DNA from: an uncultured Lachnospiraceae bacterium
Lineage (GTDB): Bacteria; Bacillota; Clostridia; Lachnospirales; Lachnospiraceae
NCBI GenBank assembly: GCA_944381575.1
Contig: CALWLS010000004.1
Location: 1 to 64,000 of the forward strand
Reading direction: 5' to 3'
DNA length: 64,000 nucleotides
Numbering within the stretch: the first letter of the stretch is position 1; the number at the start of each line of letters is the position of its first letter. The translations under genes and the position numbers were made by a program. The notes below the pieces were generated by a model, which searched no databases, was not told the DNA's origin, and saw only the letters and a program-made list of their open reading frames with translations. This document shows, one piece after another, positions 1 through 7,539 of the stretch.

Positions 1-149
1 TTCCTTGTGTGCTCCTTGCTTGCTCCTTACGAAGCAAAACGGAACACTTCTGAGGAACTCTCACAACTCCAAAACCATCCAATTTTCTGCAAAACAGCGT
101 CCAAAGACGTACTGAGAAGCAGTGGAAATTATCTCTTGGGTAAGTGAGA
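1..149. other. Non-coding region downstream of rpsI
   Basis: These 149 bases follow the rpsI stop codon. I see no convincing open frame, no strong hairpin with a U-tract and no RNA family. The far end has loosely repeated AAGGAGC-like words when read on the minus strand. The rpsI terminator may lie outside the window. Confidence 0.4.
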
Positions 150-542
150 TTAGCGCTTGCTGAACTGAGGAGCTCTACGTGCCTTTTTGAGACCGTACTT
201 CTTCCTCTCCTTCATACGGGAATCTCTTGTAAGATATCCCTCTTTCTTAAGTGCAGGCCTGTTCTCAGGATCCTCCTCAAGGAGCGCACGTGAGATTCCG
301 TGTCTGATAGCTCCAGCCTGACCTGAAAGTCCGCCTCCGAATACCGTAGCCTTAACATCATACTTGCCCTCAGCGCCGATAGCTGCGAAAGGCTGACGTA
401 CGATGACCTTTAATGTCTCAAGGCCGAAATATGTATCAATATCCTTACCGTTGATGGTTATAACGCCTGTACCCGGTGTTACATAAACCCTGGCAACGGA
501 CTTCTTTCTGCGTCCTGTACCGTAATATCTTACTGCTGCCAT
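150..542 (-). CDS. rpsI: 30S ribosomal protein S9
   Basis: Ribosomal protein S9 of the small subunit; its basic C-terminal tail reaches the P-site tRNA. The 130-residue product is full length for the family, starts with the typical [14 protein letters not shown] block and ends in the conserved basic tail finishing SKR. It lies 18 bases downstream of rplM, the usual rplM-rpsI pair, and is probably co-transcribed with it. Nothing unusual is seen. Confidence 0.98.
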   Translation of the reverse strand: MAAVRYYGTGRRKKSVARVYVTPGTGVITINGKDIDTYFGLETLKVIVRQPFAAIGAEGKYDVKATVFGGGLSGQAGAIRHGISRALLEEDPENRPALKKEGYLTRDSRMKERKKYGLKKARRAPQFSKR

Positions 543-560
543 TGTACTTCCTCCTTCCGA

Positions 561-989
561 TTAAAAATCAAGCGCTTCCGGCTTCTGTGCCTGATGCTTG
601 TGATCAGGTCCGCAGTAAACGAACAGCTTTCTGTACATCTGATTGCCAAGAGCTCCCTTAGGAAGCATTCCCTTTACTGCGTGCTCAACGATCCTCTCAG
701 GATGCTTTTCAAGCATCTCATCAAGACGTACAAACTTTGTACCTCCGATATAATCAGAATGGCTGAAGTATGTCTTCTGAACCATCTTCTTTCCTGTCAC
801 CTTGAACTTGTCTGCGTTTACGATGATAACATAATCGCCTGTGTCAAGGAACGGTGTGTAGGTTGGTTTGTTCTTTCCTCTTAATACCTTAGCCACTTCT
901 GAAGCAAGGCGTCCAAGAGTCTTATCTGTTGCATCAACAACATACCATTTTCTCTCAATGGTAGCTGGCGTAGCTACATAACTTTTCAT
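561..989 (-). CDS. rplM: 50S ribosomal protein L13
   Basis: Ribosomal protein L13, an early-assembling large-subunit protein. The 142-residue product has the expected length and the family blocks WYVVDATDKTLGRLAS, DYVIIVNADK and a C-terminal GPDHKHQAQKPE. An AGGAGG-type ribosome binding site precedes the ATG. The 119-base gap to truA contains a hairpin that could be an L13 autoregulatory leader. Order truA-rplM-rpsI is standard for Firmicutes. Confidence 0.98.
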   Translation of the reverse strand: MKSYVATPATIERKWYVVDATDKTLGRLASEVAKVLRGKNKPTYTPFLDTGDYVIIVNADKFKVTGKKMVQKTYFSHSDYIGGTKFVRLDEMLEKHPERIVEHAVKGMLPKGALGNQMYRKLFVYCGPDHKHQAQKPEALDF

Positions 990-1016
990 GGTTACCCTCC
1001 TATTAAATTTTTAGGC

Positions 1017-1051
1017 TAATGCTTCTACCGGGGCTAATGGTTTCTGCATTA
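1017..1051 (-). promoter_or_regulatory. Candidate L13 leader hairpin upstream of rplM
   Basis: In the rplM 5' region the minus strand reads TAATGC, AGAA, ACC, a nine-base loop, GGT, AGAA, GCATTA. This makes two helices separated by a symmetric AGAA/AGAA internal loop. L13 leader RNAs, to which L13 is thought to bind to repress its own operon, are known in Firmicutes. Assigning this hairpin to that family is inference from position and symmetry. Confidence 0.4.
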
Positions 1052-1108
1052 AAACGATGCCGTCTCCATAAAACAGCTTTTTAATTATATGCTTGTAATC
1101 GCATGTTG

Positions 1109-1930
1109 TCAATCCGTTTTGCCGGATGATCCATGTATTTCATTTGTATTTTCAGTGCCCAGCCTTATATAGTCAATATCCATAAGCATGAGCCCTCTGG
1201 CCTCCGCCGTCGGTCCTGCAAGCCGCCTGTCTTTTGCGCGAAGCACTGTCCTTATGTGTTCTGGTTCCCAATGGCCCCTGCCCACATTTATAAGTGAGCC
1301 TGCGATTATACGCACCATGTTATATAAAAAGCCGCTGCCTTTTATAGTCATGCATATTTTTGAGCCTGCGAAGGCCTTATCAGTTTCCTCCGATATGTCC
1401 AATGAATATATGGTCCTTACCGCGTCTCCTCCTGAGATAAGCACCTGGGAGGAAGGATTTGCAAAGGATGTGAAATCATGCTCTCCGATAAGGTAAGCCG
1501 CGGCTTCAGACATTTTCTCCGTATCCAGGCGGCCCTTATAAAACATGGCGGCCCGTCTCAACATAGGATTTTCTACCGGCCCGCAGTATATCGTATACCG
1601 ATAGGTCTTTATGCACTCGTTCTTCCTTGGATGCCAGTCTGCCTCCACCTCGTCACTTGACACTATCCTTATATCCTCTGGCAGGAATGGAAGCAGCGCA
1701 TACATGAACCGATCCGCCGGAATGGCTGAAGCAGTGTCAAATACAGCCACATTTCCAAGAGCATGGACCCCGCTGTCGGTACGGCTTGCCCCTATGACAC
1801 TTATCTCTTCACCCGTAAGAGCTGATATCGCCAGATTCAGCTTTCCTTCTATGGTAGAGACCTCAGGCTGGGCCTGAAAGCCGCAGTAATCCGTGCCGTC
1901 ATATGCAACTTTAAGCCTTATCCTCCTCAT
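1109..1930 (-). CDS. truA: tRNA pseudouridine(38-40) synthase TruA
   Basis: Converts uridines 38-40 of tRNA anticodon arms to pseudouridine in the cytosol. The catalytic aspartate is D52 in the block GASRTDSGVHALGN, and the second family block GSGFLYNMVRIIAGSLINVG is present near residue 200. Length 273 is slightly above the usual 245-260 because of a polar C-terminal tail. It starts three bases after the ecfA2 stop, so it is in the ecf operon, as in most Firmicutes. Confidence 0.96.
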   Translation of the reverse strand: MRRIRLKVAYDGTDYCGFQAQPEVSTIEGKLNLAISALTGEEISVIGASRTDSGVHALGNVAVFDTASAIPADRFMYALLPFLPEDIRIVSSDEVEADWHPRKNECIKTYRYTIYCGPVENPMLRRAAMFYKGRLDTEKMSEAAAYLIGEHDFTSFANPSSQVLISGGDAVRTIYSLDISEETDKAFAGSKICMTIKGSGFLYNMVRIIAGSLINVGRGHWEPEHIRTVLRAKDRRLAGPTAEARGLMLMDIDYIRLGTENTNEIHGSSGKTD

Positions 1931-1933
1931 GCC

Positions 1934-2782
1934 TCACCATTTTAACAGCTTTAAAAGCTCTGCCTTTGCTTCGCTTACAGTGGAAACGGTCGGATCAATA
2001 TCGAGGCCTGCCTTTATCAGGTCGTGGGCAAGATAAGTGATCTCCGGGACCGCAAGTCCGTAGGATTCCAATTCCTCCACATGCCTGAACACCTCTTTCG
2101 GCCTGTCGAAAAACTTGAGCTCCGCGTCTTTCAGCACCATCAGCATATCCGCGCATTCCGCCACGTCATCCATGCTGTGGGAGACCAGTATTACTGTGAT
2201 CTTCCTCTCACTGTGCAGTTCTTCAAGCATGGCAAGAGTCTCTTCCCTGCCTCTTGGATCAAGGCCGGCAGTAGGCTCATCAAGTATAAGCACCTCCGGA
2301 TCCATGGCAAGCACTCCGGCTATGGCAACGCGCCTTTTCTGGCCTCCCGAGAGATCAAAGGGGCTCCTCTTATAGAGAGATTCACCTATCCCCACCTGCA
2401 TGAGAGCCTTTTTAGCACGGGCCCTGGCTTCATCGTCCGAAAGCCCCATATTCTTTGGCCCAAACATAACGTCGGTAATAACGTCCTCTTCAAAAAGCTG
2501 ATATTCCGGATACTGGAAAACAAGGCCTATCTTTGTACGCAGCGCCTTCAGGTCATAGCCTTCCGCAAATATATCCTCGCCGTTATAATACACCGTCCCG
2601 GATGTAGGCCTGTACAGCCCGTTAAGATGCTGTATCAGCGTCGACTTTCCTGATCCGGTGTGCCCTATTACCGCAACAAAACTCCCATCCGCTATCTCAA
2701 AGGAAATATCCTTAAGCGCATAGGATTCAAAAGCAGTGCCGGGACTGTATAAATGTGTCAGGTGTTCTGCTCGTATACTCAT
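1934..2782 (-). CDS. ecfA2: ECF transporter ATPase EcfA2
   Basis: One of the two ATPases of the group II energy-coupling factor module that powers several vitamin S-components. Seen: Walker A GHTGSGKST (about residues 40-48), Q-loop FQYPEYQLF, signature LSGGQKRRVAIAG and Walker B VLILDEPTAGLDP. The N-terminal pattern with ALKDISFEI and IQHLNGLYRPTSG is characteristic of EcfA2 rather than EcfA1. 282 residues is normal. A GAGGGG ribosome binding site precedes the ATG. It lies between ecfT and truA. Confidence 0.95.
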   Translation of the reverse strand: MSIRAEHLTHLYSPGTAFESYALKDISFEIADGSFVAVIGHTGSGKSTLIQHLNGLYRPTSGTVYYNGEDIFAEGYDLKALRTKIGLVFQYPEYQLFEEDVITDVMFGPKNMGLSDDEARARAKKALMQVGIGESLYKRSPFDLSGGQKRRVAIAGVLAMDPEVLILDEPTAGLDPRGREETLAMLEELHSERKITVILVSHSMDDVAECADMLMVLKDAELKFFDRPKEVFRHVEELESYGLAVPEITYLAHDLIKAGLDIDPTVSTVSEAKAELLKLLKW

Positions 2783-2797
2783 TCAAAACCCCTCATG

Positions 2798-3601
2798 TCA
2801 TATCTTCAGAAAGCCGGTCAAAATCATTATCACAAAATATACCAGCATCACGGCGTAGGCTCTTTTGTCCGAGGTACCGTATTTTAAGGGCCTCATCTTT
2901 GTACGGCCGCCGCCTCCGTGATAGCATCTGGCCTCCATTGCGTTGGCCAGGTCCGCCGCCCTTCTGAATGCAGAAACAAACAGCGGTACCAGTATGGGAA
3001 CGAGAGCCTTCGCCCTCCTTATGAGATTTCCGGATTCAAAATCAGCTCCCCTCGCCATCTGGGCCTTCATGATCTTATCCGTTTCCTCTATCAGGATCGG
3101 TATGAATCTTAAGGCTATGGCCATCATCATGGCGATCTCATGCACCGGCACATGGACCTTATTCAAAAATCCGAGGCTCCTTTCAAGAGCGTCCGTCAGC
3201 TGCGTCGGCGTAGTGGTCAGAGTCATAAGCGACGAGCCTATAACAAGATAGATCAGCCTTATGGCCATAAATCCGGCCGTTTTAAGTCCCTCTGCCGTAA
3301 CCTTCAGCGGTCCTATGGCAAACAGCAGTCTCCCGGGAGTAAGGAATATGTTAAATGAAACCGAGATCACAAGTATGATCAGCACCGGTTTAAGTCCCTT
3401 TGTTATGTATCTTGCCGGCACCCTGCTTATGCGTATCAGGAAGATCAGCGCAAAGGTGGCGATAAGATAACCTATCAGGCTCTTTGTCACAAACAGTGAG
3501 ATCAGGAATATAAAGGTTCCTGCCAGCTTTGTCCGCGGGTCAAGACCGTGTATTGGAGATCTCACAGGGTAATACTGTCCGATTGTAATATCTCTGAGCA
3601 T
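2798..3601 (-). CDS. ecfT: ECF transporter transmembrane protein EcfT
   Basis: Membrane scaffold linking the EcfA1/A2 ATPases to substrate-binding S-components. The 267-residue protein has an N-terminal DPRTKL block, several hydrophobic segments, and the two coupling-helix motifs with Ala-Arg-Gly-like cores (MARGAD near residue 183 and AMEARCYHGG near 220). In most Firmicutes ecfT follows both ATPase genes; here it sits between ecfA1 and ecfA2. No S-component is encoded in the operon, as expected for a shared module. Confidence 0.94.
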   Translation of the reverse strand: MLRDITIGQYYPVRSPIHGLDPRTKLAGTFIFLISLFVTKSLIGYLIATFALIFLIRISRVPARYITKGLKPVLIILVISVSFNIFLTPGRLLFAIGPLKVTAEGLKTAGFMAIRLIYLVIGSSLMTLTTTPTQLTDALERSLGFLNKVHVPVHEIAMMMAIALRFIPILIEETDKIMKAQMARGADFESGNLIRRAKALVPILVPLFVSAFRRAADLANAMEARCYHGGGGRTKMRPLKYGTSDKRAYAVMLVYFVIMILTGFLKI

Positions 3602-3648
3602 ATTATTTCCTATCCGTCAGTGAACCCTTTTAATAAGCGGCAGTTTTC

Positions 3649-4533
3649 TTACCGTGTCTTTGGAAAAAAGGGTTTCAATGCGTCCACAAGCTCTTTCCTT
3701 GTAAGGATGCCTTCCCTTATAGGAAGCCCCTCCTTACGGAGCTCGTAAGCTAATTCAGTTATGACAGGCACTGTCAGCGCCAGTGCCTTAAGATCCTCCA
3801 CTTTGGAAAATATGTCCTTTGGCGTGCCGTCCATCGGACGTCCCTCAAGATCCTCAGCTATGCTGCCATTTTCAAGGACTATTATCCTGTCGGCATCCAC
3901 GGCCTCTTCCATATAGTGGGTAATGTGTACTATCGTTATATTTTCTTCCCGGTTCAGCCTGTGGGCTATCTCCAGTACGTCCTTGCGGCCGTCAGGATCA
4001 AGCATCGCCGTAGGCTCATCAAAAATGATGCACTTAGGCCTCATGGCCATTATTCCGGCTATCGCGACCCTCTGCTTCTGTCCTCCCGACAGCTGGTTCG
4101 GGGATTTGTTCCTGAAGGCCTGCATCCCCACAGCATTTATCGCTTCGTCCACCCGTTCCATGATCTCTTCACTCGGAAGGCCTATATTCTCAGGGCCGAA
4201 GGCCACGTCCTCCTCAACGATATTGGATATGATCTGGTTGTCCGGATTCTGGAAGACCATGCCGGCGCTTTCCCTTATCCTGAGGGTAAGCGAACCGTCC
4301 GCCGTATCCATACCGTTCACTAAGAGGGTGCCCTCCTTTGGCAGGTTCAGTGCGTTTATCAGCTTTGCGAATGTAGACTTGCCGCAGCCGTTATGCCCCA
4401 GCAGACATACAAATGACCCCTCCTCTATGTCAAGGCTCAGGTCATTTAAGGCTTTGGTGGTCTCTATCACCTTATCATTTTCATCCCGCACCATATATTC
4501 ATAAAAGATATGGGCGGCCTTTATGATATTCAT
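3649..4533 (-). CDS. ecfA1: ECF transporter ATPase EcfA1
   Basis: Second ATPase of the shared ECF module. Walker [10 protein letters not shown] is at residues 46-54, followed by FQNPDNQI, the signature [13 protein letters not shown] and Walker [14 protein letters not shown]. The DPDGRKDV and HYMEEA blocks are typical of EcfA1. The N-terminus has a somewhat long loop ([15 protein letters not shown]). The start codon overlaps the murG stop (ATGA), so translation is probably coupled to murG. Confidence 0.95.
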   Translation of the reverse strand: MNIIKAAHIFYEYMVRDENDKVIETTKALNDLSLDIEEGSFVCLLGHNGCGKSTFAKLINALNLPKEGTLLVNGMDTADGSLTLRIRESAGMVFQNPDNQIISNIVEEDVAFGPENIGLPSEEIMERVDEAINAVGMQAFRNKSPNQLSGGQKQRVAIAGIMAMRPKCIIFDEPTAMLDPDGRKDVLEIAHRLNREENITIVHITHYMEEAVDADRIIVLENGSIAEDLEGRPMDGTPKDIFSKVEDLKALALTVPVITELAYELRKEGLPIREGILTRKELVDALKPFFPKTR

Positions 4534-5594
4534 CCGGTTATCTCCTCAATAAGCTCCATCACGGCCCCTACTCCGTCAGAAGCCTTTGAAGCCTCCATGG
4601 CGGAGATATACTTATCCCTGGTGTCCCAAAGCTTTAATATGGAATCATAGAGAGAATCGTCGTCCATATCCTCTTCCTTTAACACCATGGAATATCCCTG
4701 TTTTTCAAAGGATTCGGCGTTAAGTATCTGGTCGCCCCTGCTGGCTGATGCGGAAAGTGGTATGAGAAGATTAGGCTTTTTAAGCGCCAGTATCTCGCAT
4801 ATGGCATTTGCCCCTGCCCTTGACACAAACAGGTCCGCTGCAGCAAAAAGATCCTTCAGTTCATCGCTTACGTATTCGAACTGGATATATCCCTTCTTAC
4901 CGATGAGCATTTTATCTACATTACCTTTACCGGCGATATGGCATATGTCAAACCTTACAAGGAGCCTGTCGAGTATCCTCCTTATGGCGTCGTTGATATG
5001 CTGTGCCCCGAGGGATCCGCCTATCACTAAAAGGATCGGTTTATCCTCACCAAAGCCCAGTATCTCCAAGCCCCTTTTCCTGTCTCCCTTCGTAAGCTCT
5101 TCCCTTATGGGAGAACCCGTCAGCACGCCTTTTCCCTCCGGAAGGTATTTGAGGGTCTCAGGAAAATTGCAGCATATTTTGACTGCCGCCGGTGCCGATA
5201 TCTTATTGGCAAGGCCCGGAGTCATATCCGATTCGTGAGCAAGCACGGGTATCTTGAGCTGCTTTGCCGCCAGAGCCACCGGCACCGCCGCAAAGCCTCC
5301 CTTTGAAAAGACTATGTCCGGAGCGAATTCCTTTATGATCTTTTTTGCCTCACCATAGCCCTTTATGACCCTGAAGGGGTCGGTAAAATTTTTGATGTCA
5401 AAATATCTGCGGAGTTTTCCGGTAGATATGCCGCGGTATTCTATCCCTGCTTTTTCTGCAAGGTCCTTTTCCATGCCGTTCTTACTGCCTATGTATAAGA
5501 TCTCAAAACCCCGTTTTCTAAGCTCCGGCAAAAGCGCGATGTTGGGCGTCACATGTCCCGCTGTGCCTCCGCCGGTAAGAATTATCTTTTTCAT
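4530..5594 (-). CDS. murG: UDP-N-acetylglucosamine transferase MurG
   Basis: Transfers GlcNAc from UDP-GlcNAc to undecaprenyl-pyrophosphoryl-MurNAc-pentapeptide at the inner face of the membrane, making lipid II. The 354-residue protein has the N-terminal [11 protein letters not shown] loop, [10 protein letters not shown] in the middle and the C-terminal [23 protein letters not shown] block. MurG is usually in the division and cell-wall cluster; here it heads the ecf-truA-rplM-rpsI operon and overlaps ecfA1 by 4 bases. Confidence 0.96.
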   Translation of the reverse strand: MKKIILTGGGTAGHVTPNIALLPELRKRGFEILYIGSKNGMEKDLAEKAGIEYRGISTGKLRRYFDIKNFTDPFRVIKGYGEAKKIIKEFAPDIVFSKGGFAAVPVALAAKQLKIPVLAHESDMTPGLANKISAPAAVKICCNFPETLKYLPEGKGVLTGSPIREELTKGDRKRGLEILGFGEDKPILLVIGGSLGAQHINDAIRRILDRLLVRFDICHIAGKGNVDKMLIGKKGYIQFEYVSDELKDLFAAADLFVSRAGANAICEILALKKPNLLIPLSASASRGDQILNAESFEKQGYSMVLKEEDMDDDSLYDSILKLWDTRDKYISAMEASKASDGVGAVMELIEEITG

Positions 5595-5690
5595 TTATTT
5601 CCTCTTGAAAATGTCAAAAAATCTGTCGATTATCATGCCCTTACGCGCCACACCCCGGACTTACTGTCAGGCTTAAGGCGCGCGACATTA

Positions 5691-5719
5691 ATTATATATT
5701 ACCCGGGCGCTTATTTAAA
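5691..5719 (-). promoter_or_regulatory. Candidate sigma-A promoter for murG operon
   Basis: On the minus strand TTTAAA (5714-5719) is separated by 17 bases from a perfect TATAAT (5691-5696). It lies about 100 bases before the murG ATG. The -35 matches 4 of 6 consensus bases. Confidence 0.45.
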
Positions 5720-5732
5720 GCAGTGACTGGAT

Positions 5733-6599
5733 TTAGAACAAAATCCTTTTTGATCCGCTCCGCGACGGCGTTATATTAAGGACAGCCAAGATCGCAAATC
5801 CCACACCTTCAGCGATCTGAAGTATTATGGATATGAGTGCGGCATGATTAAGAAACGCTGTATCCGGATCAAACTTAAGAAAGTCAAATAAAAGCCTTAT
5901 GTTCCTCGCCTCACCTGCCTGGCTGAACAACATAGAAGCAGCCGGAAGCAACGGGTCAAGGGCCAGTATATATGCAAACCGGTTTTCTCCCGGTGAGGAA
6001 AATATACGTGTAAATACCGGCAGCACAAGAAATCCTGCCGTCATCATAATGAGAGCTGCATATGACACCGCAATGCTCTTCGTTACAGACCTGCACGCCG
6101 TGCTCGCAAAAATGCTGACTGCCAGCACAAGGAACACTCCCGGCAGAAAGGATACCAAAAGGCCTATCACGCCCGCTATGCTTACTCCTCCGAACATCAA
6201 GGGTATGAGCAGGGCCGGAAGCCCTGACATTACCGCCGCAGAAATGCTTAAAAAAGCCGCCGTTATCTTTTCGATAATTATATTTGCCGGAGTAAGATAT
6301 GTCGTCATCAGCAGGTCAAGGGTGCCTGTCTCCCTCTCTCCCGAGATCGATGAAGCCGTAAATAAAGGAGTTATGAGCAATATAAGTATGTATTCACAAA
6401 AGGCTGTCAGCTCATATATCCTTAAAAATCTCCCGTACATGGCTTCAGAGCTCTGCTCCATGCCGTTAACTATTCCGAAGGAGCCTAAAAGACTGACGAT
6501 AAACAGCAGAGTATTAAGGCCTATTATCATCATTGGAAACGAAAGGCTCCTGCTCCTTGCCTCCGTTTCTTTTTTAATTATCGGGCTCAGTGGCATCAT
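5733..6599 (-). CDS. ABC-2 type transporter permease
   Basis: Membrane component of an ABC exporter. I chose the ATG at 6597-6599, because the upstream open frame lies inside the ATPase gene; this gives about 288 residues and a 26-base overlap with the ATPase. The N-terminus MMPLSPIIKKETEARSRS is followed by about six hydrophobic helices and the ABC-2 block ISGERETGTLDLLMTTYLTP. Substrate unknown. It is the last gene of a two-component/ABC operon, which suggests envelope-stress or antimicrobial-peptide export. Confidence 0.85.
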   Translation of the reverse strand: MMPLSPIIKKETEARSRSLSFPMMIIGLNTLLFIVSLLGSFGIVNGMEQSSEAMYGRFLRIYELTAFCEYILILLITPLFTASSISGERETGTLDLLMTTYLTPANIIIEKITAAFLSISAAVMSGLPALLIPLMFGGVSIAGVIGLLVSFLPGVFLVLAVSIFASTACRSVTKSIAVSYAALIMMTAGFLVLPVFTRIFSSPGENRFAYILALDPLLPAASMLFSQAGEARNIRLLFDFLKFDPDTAFLNHAALISIILQIAEGVGFAILAVLNITPSRSGSKRILF

Positions 6600-7539
6600 A
6601 GCTAAGTATCGTATGCTCCTCTCCGTGTCCTGTAAGCTGCATGAAAATGGATTCAAGGGAACCCTTTTCTCTTGAGAAACTGCGTACCGGAAGCCCGGCA
6701 TCCACAAGGCGCTTCAAGAGTCCCGCCTCATCCTTTGAAGAGCCCGCAAAATTGACCATAATATCATTTCCCTTTATGGCAATGGACTTTACGGTGTCGT
6801 CTTCCCTTAAGAATTTGATCGCCTGCATGGTCTTTCCCGCCATGGTGATTATTATAGGGTTCTCTGCCGTCACAAGTTTCATAACGTCCATGAGACGCCC
6901 GGACATCACAACGCTTCCCTGATCTATTATGGCTATGTCCGTACACAGCTCCGATATGTCGCTCAATATATGCGAGCTTATTATAATTGTCTTTCCCCTG
7001 TCCGAAAGCTCTCCGACCATCTGTTTGAATTCGTATCTGGTACGGGGATCAAGGCCTGAGGTGGGCTCGTCCATGATCAGTATCGGAGGATCGTTGATAA
7101 GAGCCCTCGCCAGGGCAAGCTTTTGCTTCATACCCCTTGATAAGGCCTCGACATAGAAATCAGCCCTGTCAGAAAGATCCACGTATTCAAGCAGCTGTTC
7201 CGTCTTTTTCCTTGACTCCATGCCGTGAAGCCCGAGGCAGGCGGCGAAAAACTCCATGTACTCCGACACCTTGAGATTATTATATATCCCGAATGCGTCG
7301 GGCACGTAGCCTATCATGCTTTTATACTTTATAAGGTCATCCTCCGGCCTCATATCGTCTATGGTCACGCTTCCCTCATCAGGATAAATTATCCCGGTCA
7401 TGATCTTTATGGCAGTCGTTTTGCCGGCGCCGTTCGGCCCCACAAATCCGAACAGCGACCCATCGCTTATCTTTAAGCTTAAGGAATCCAGCGCGCAGAA
7501 ATGCCCGTAGAATTTTTTTACTCCGTCCACCCTAATCAT
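6574..7539 (-). CDS. ABC transporter ATP-binding protein
   Basis: ATPase of the same exporter. Walker A GPNGAGKTT is at residues 34-42, the signature is LSRGMKQKLALARAL, Walker B is ILIMDEPTSGLDP, and the H-loop is in IIISSHILSDI. The C-terminal 100 residues form the accessory domain usual in ABC-2 exporter ATPases. Its start overlaps the 3' end of the 854-residue membrane protein gene by 8 bases and its end overlaps the permease, so the four genes look translationally coupled. Confidence 0.92.
   Translation of the reverse strand: MIRVDGVKKFYGHFCALDSLSLKISDGSLFGFVGPNGAGKTTAIKIMTGIIYPDEGSVTIDDMRPEDDLIKYKSMIGYVPDAFGIYNNLKVSEYMEFFAACLGLHGMESRKKTEQLLEYVDLSDRADFYVEALSRGMKQKLALARALINDPPILIMDEPTSGLDPRTRYEFKQMVGELSDRGKTIIISSHILSDISELCTDIAIIDQGSVVMSGRLMDVMKLVTAENPIIITMAGKTMQAIKFLREDDTVKSIAIKGNDIMVNFAGSSKDEAGLLKRLVDAGLPVRSFSREKGSLESIFMQLTGHGEEHTILSYDATEPDN

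Noticed and set aside
5595..5690. GC-rich inverted repeat in the murG leader
   Set aside because: GCGCGCC/GGCGCGT can pair but the loop is long and no U-tract follows; not distinctive enough to call an RNA element.
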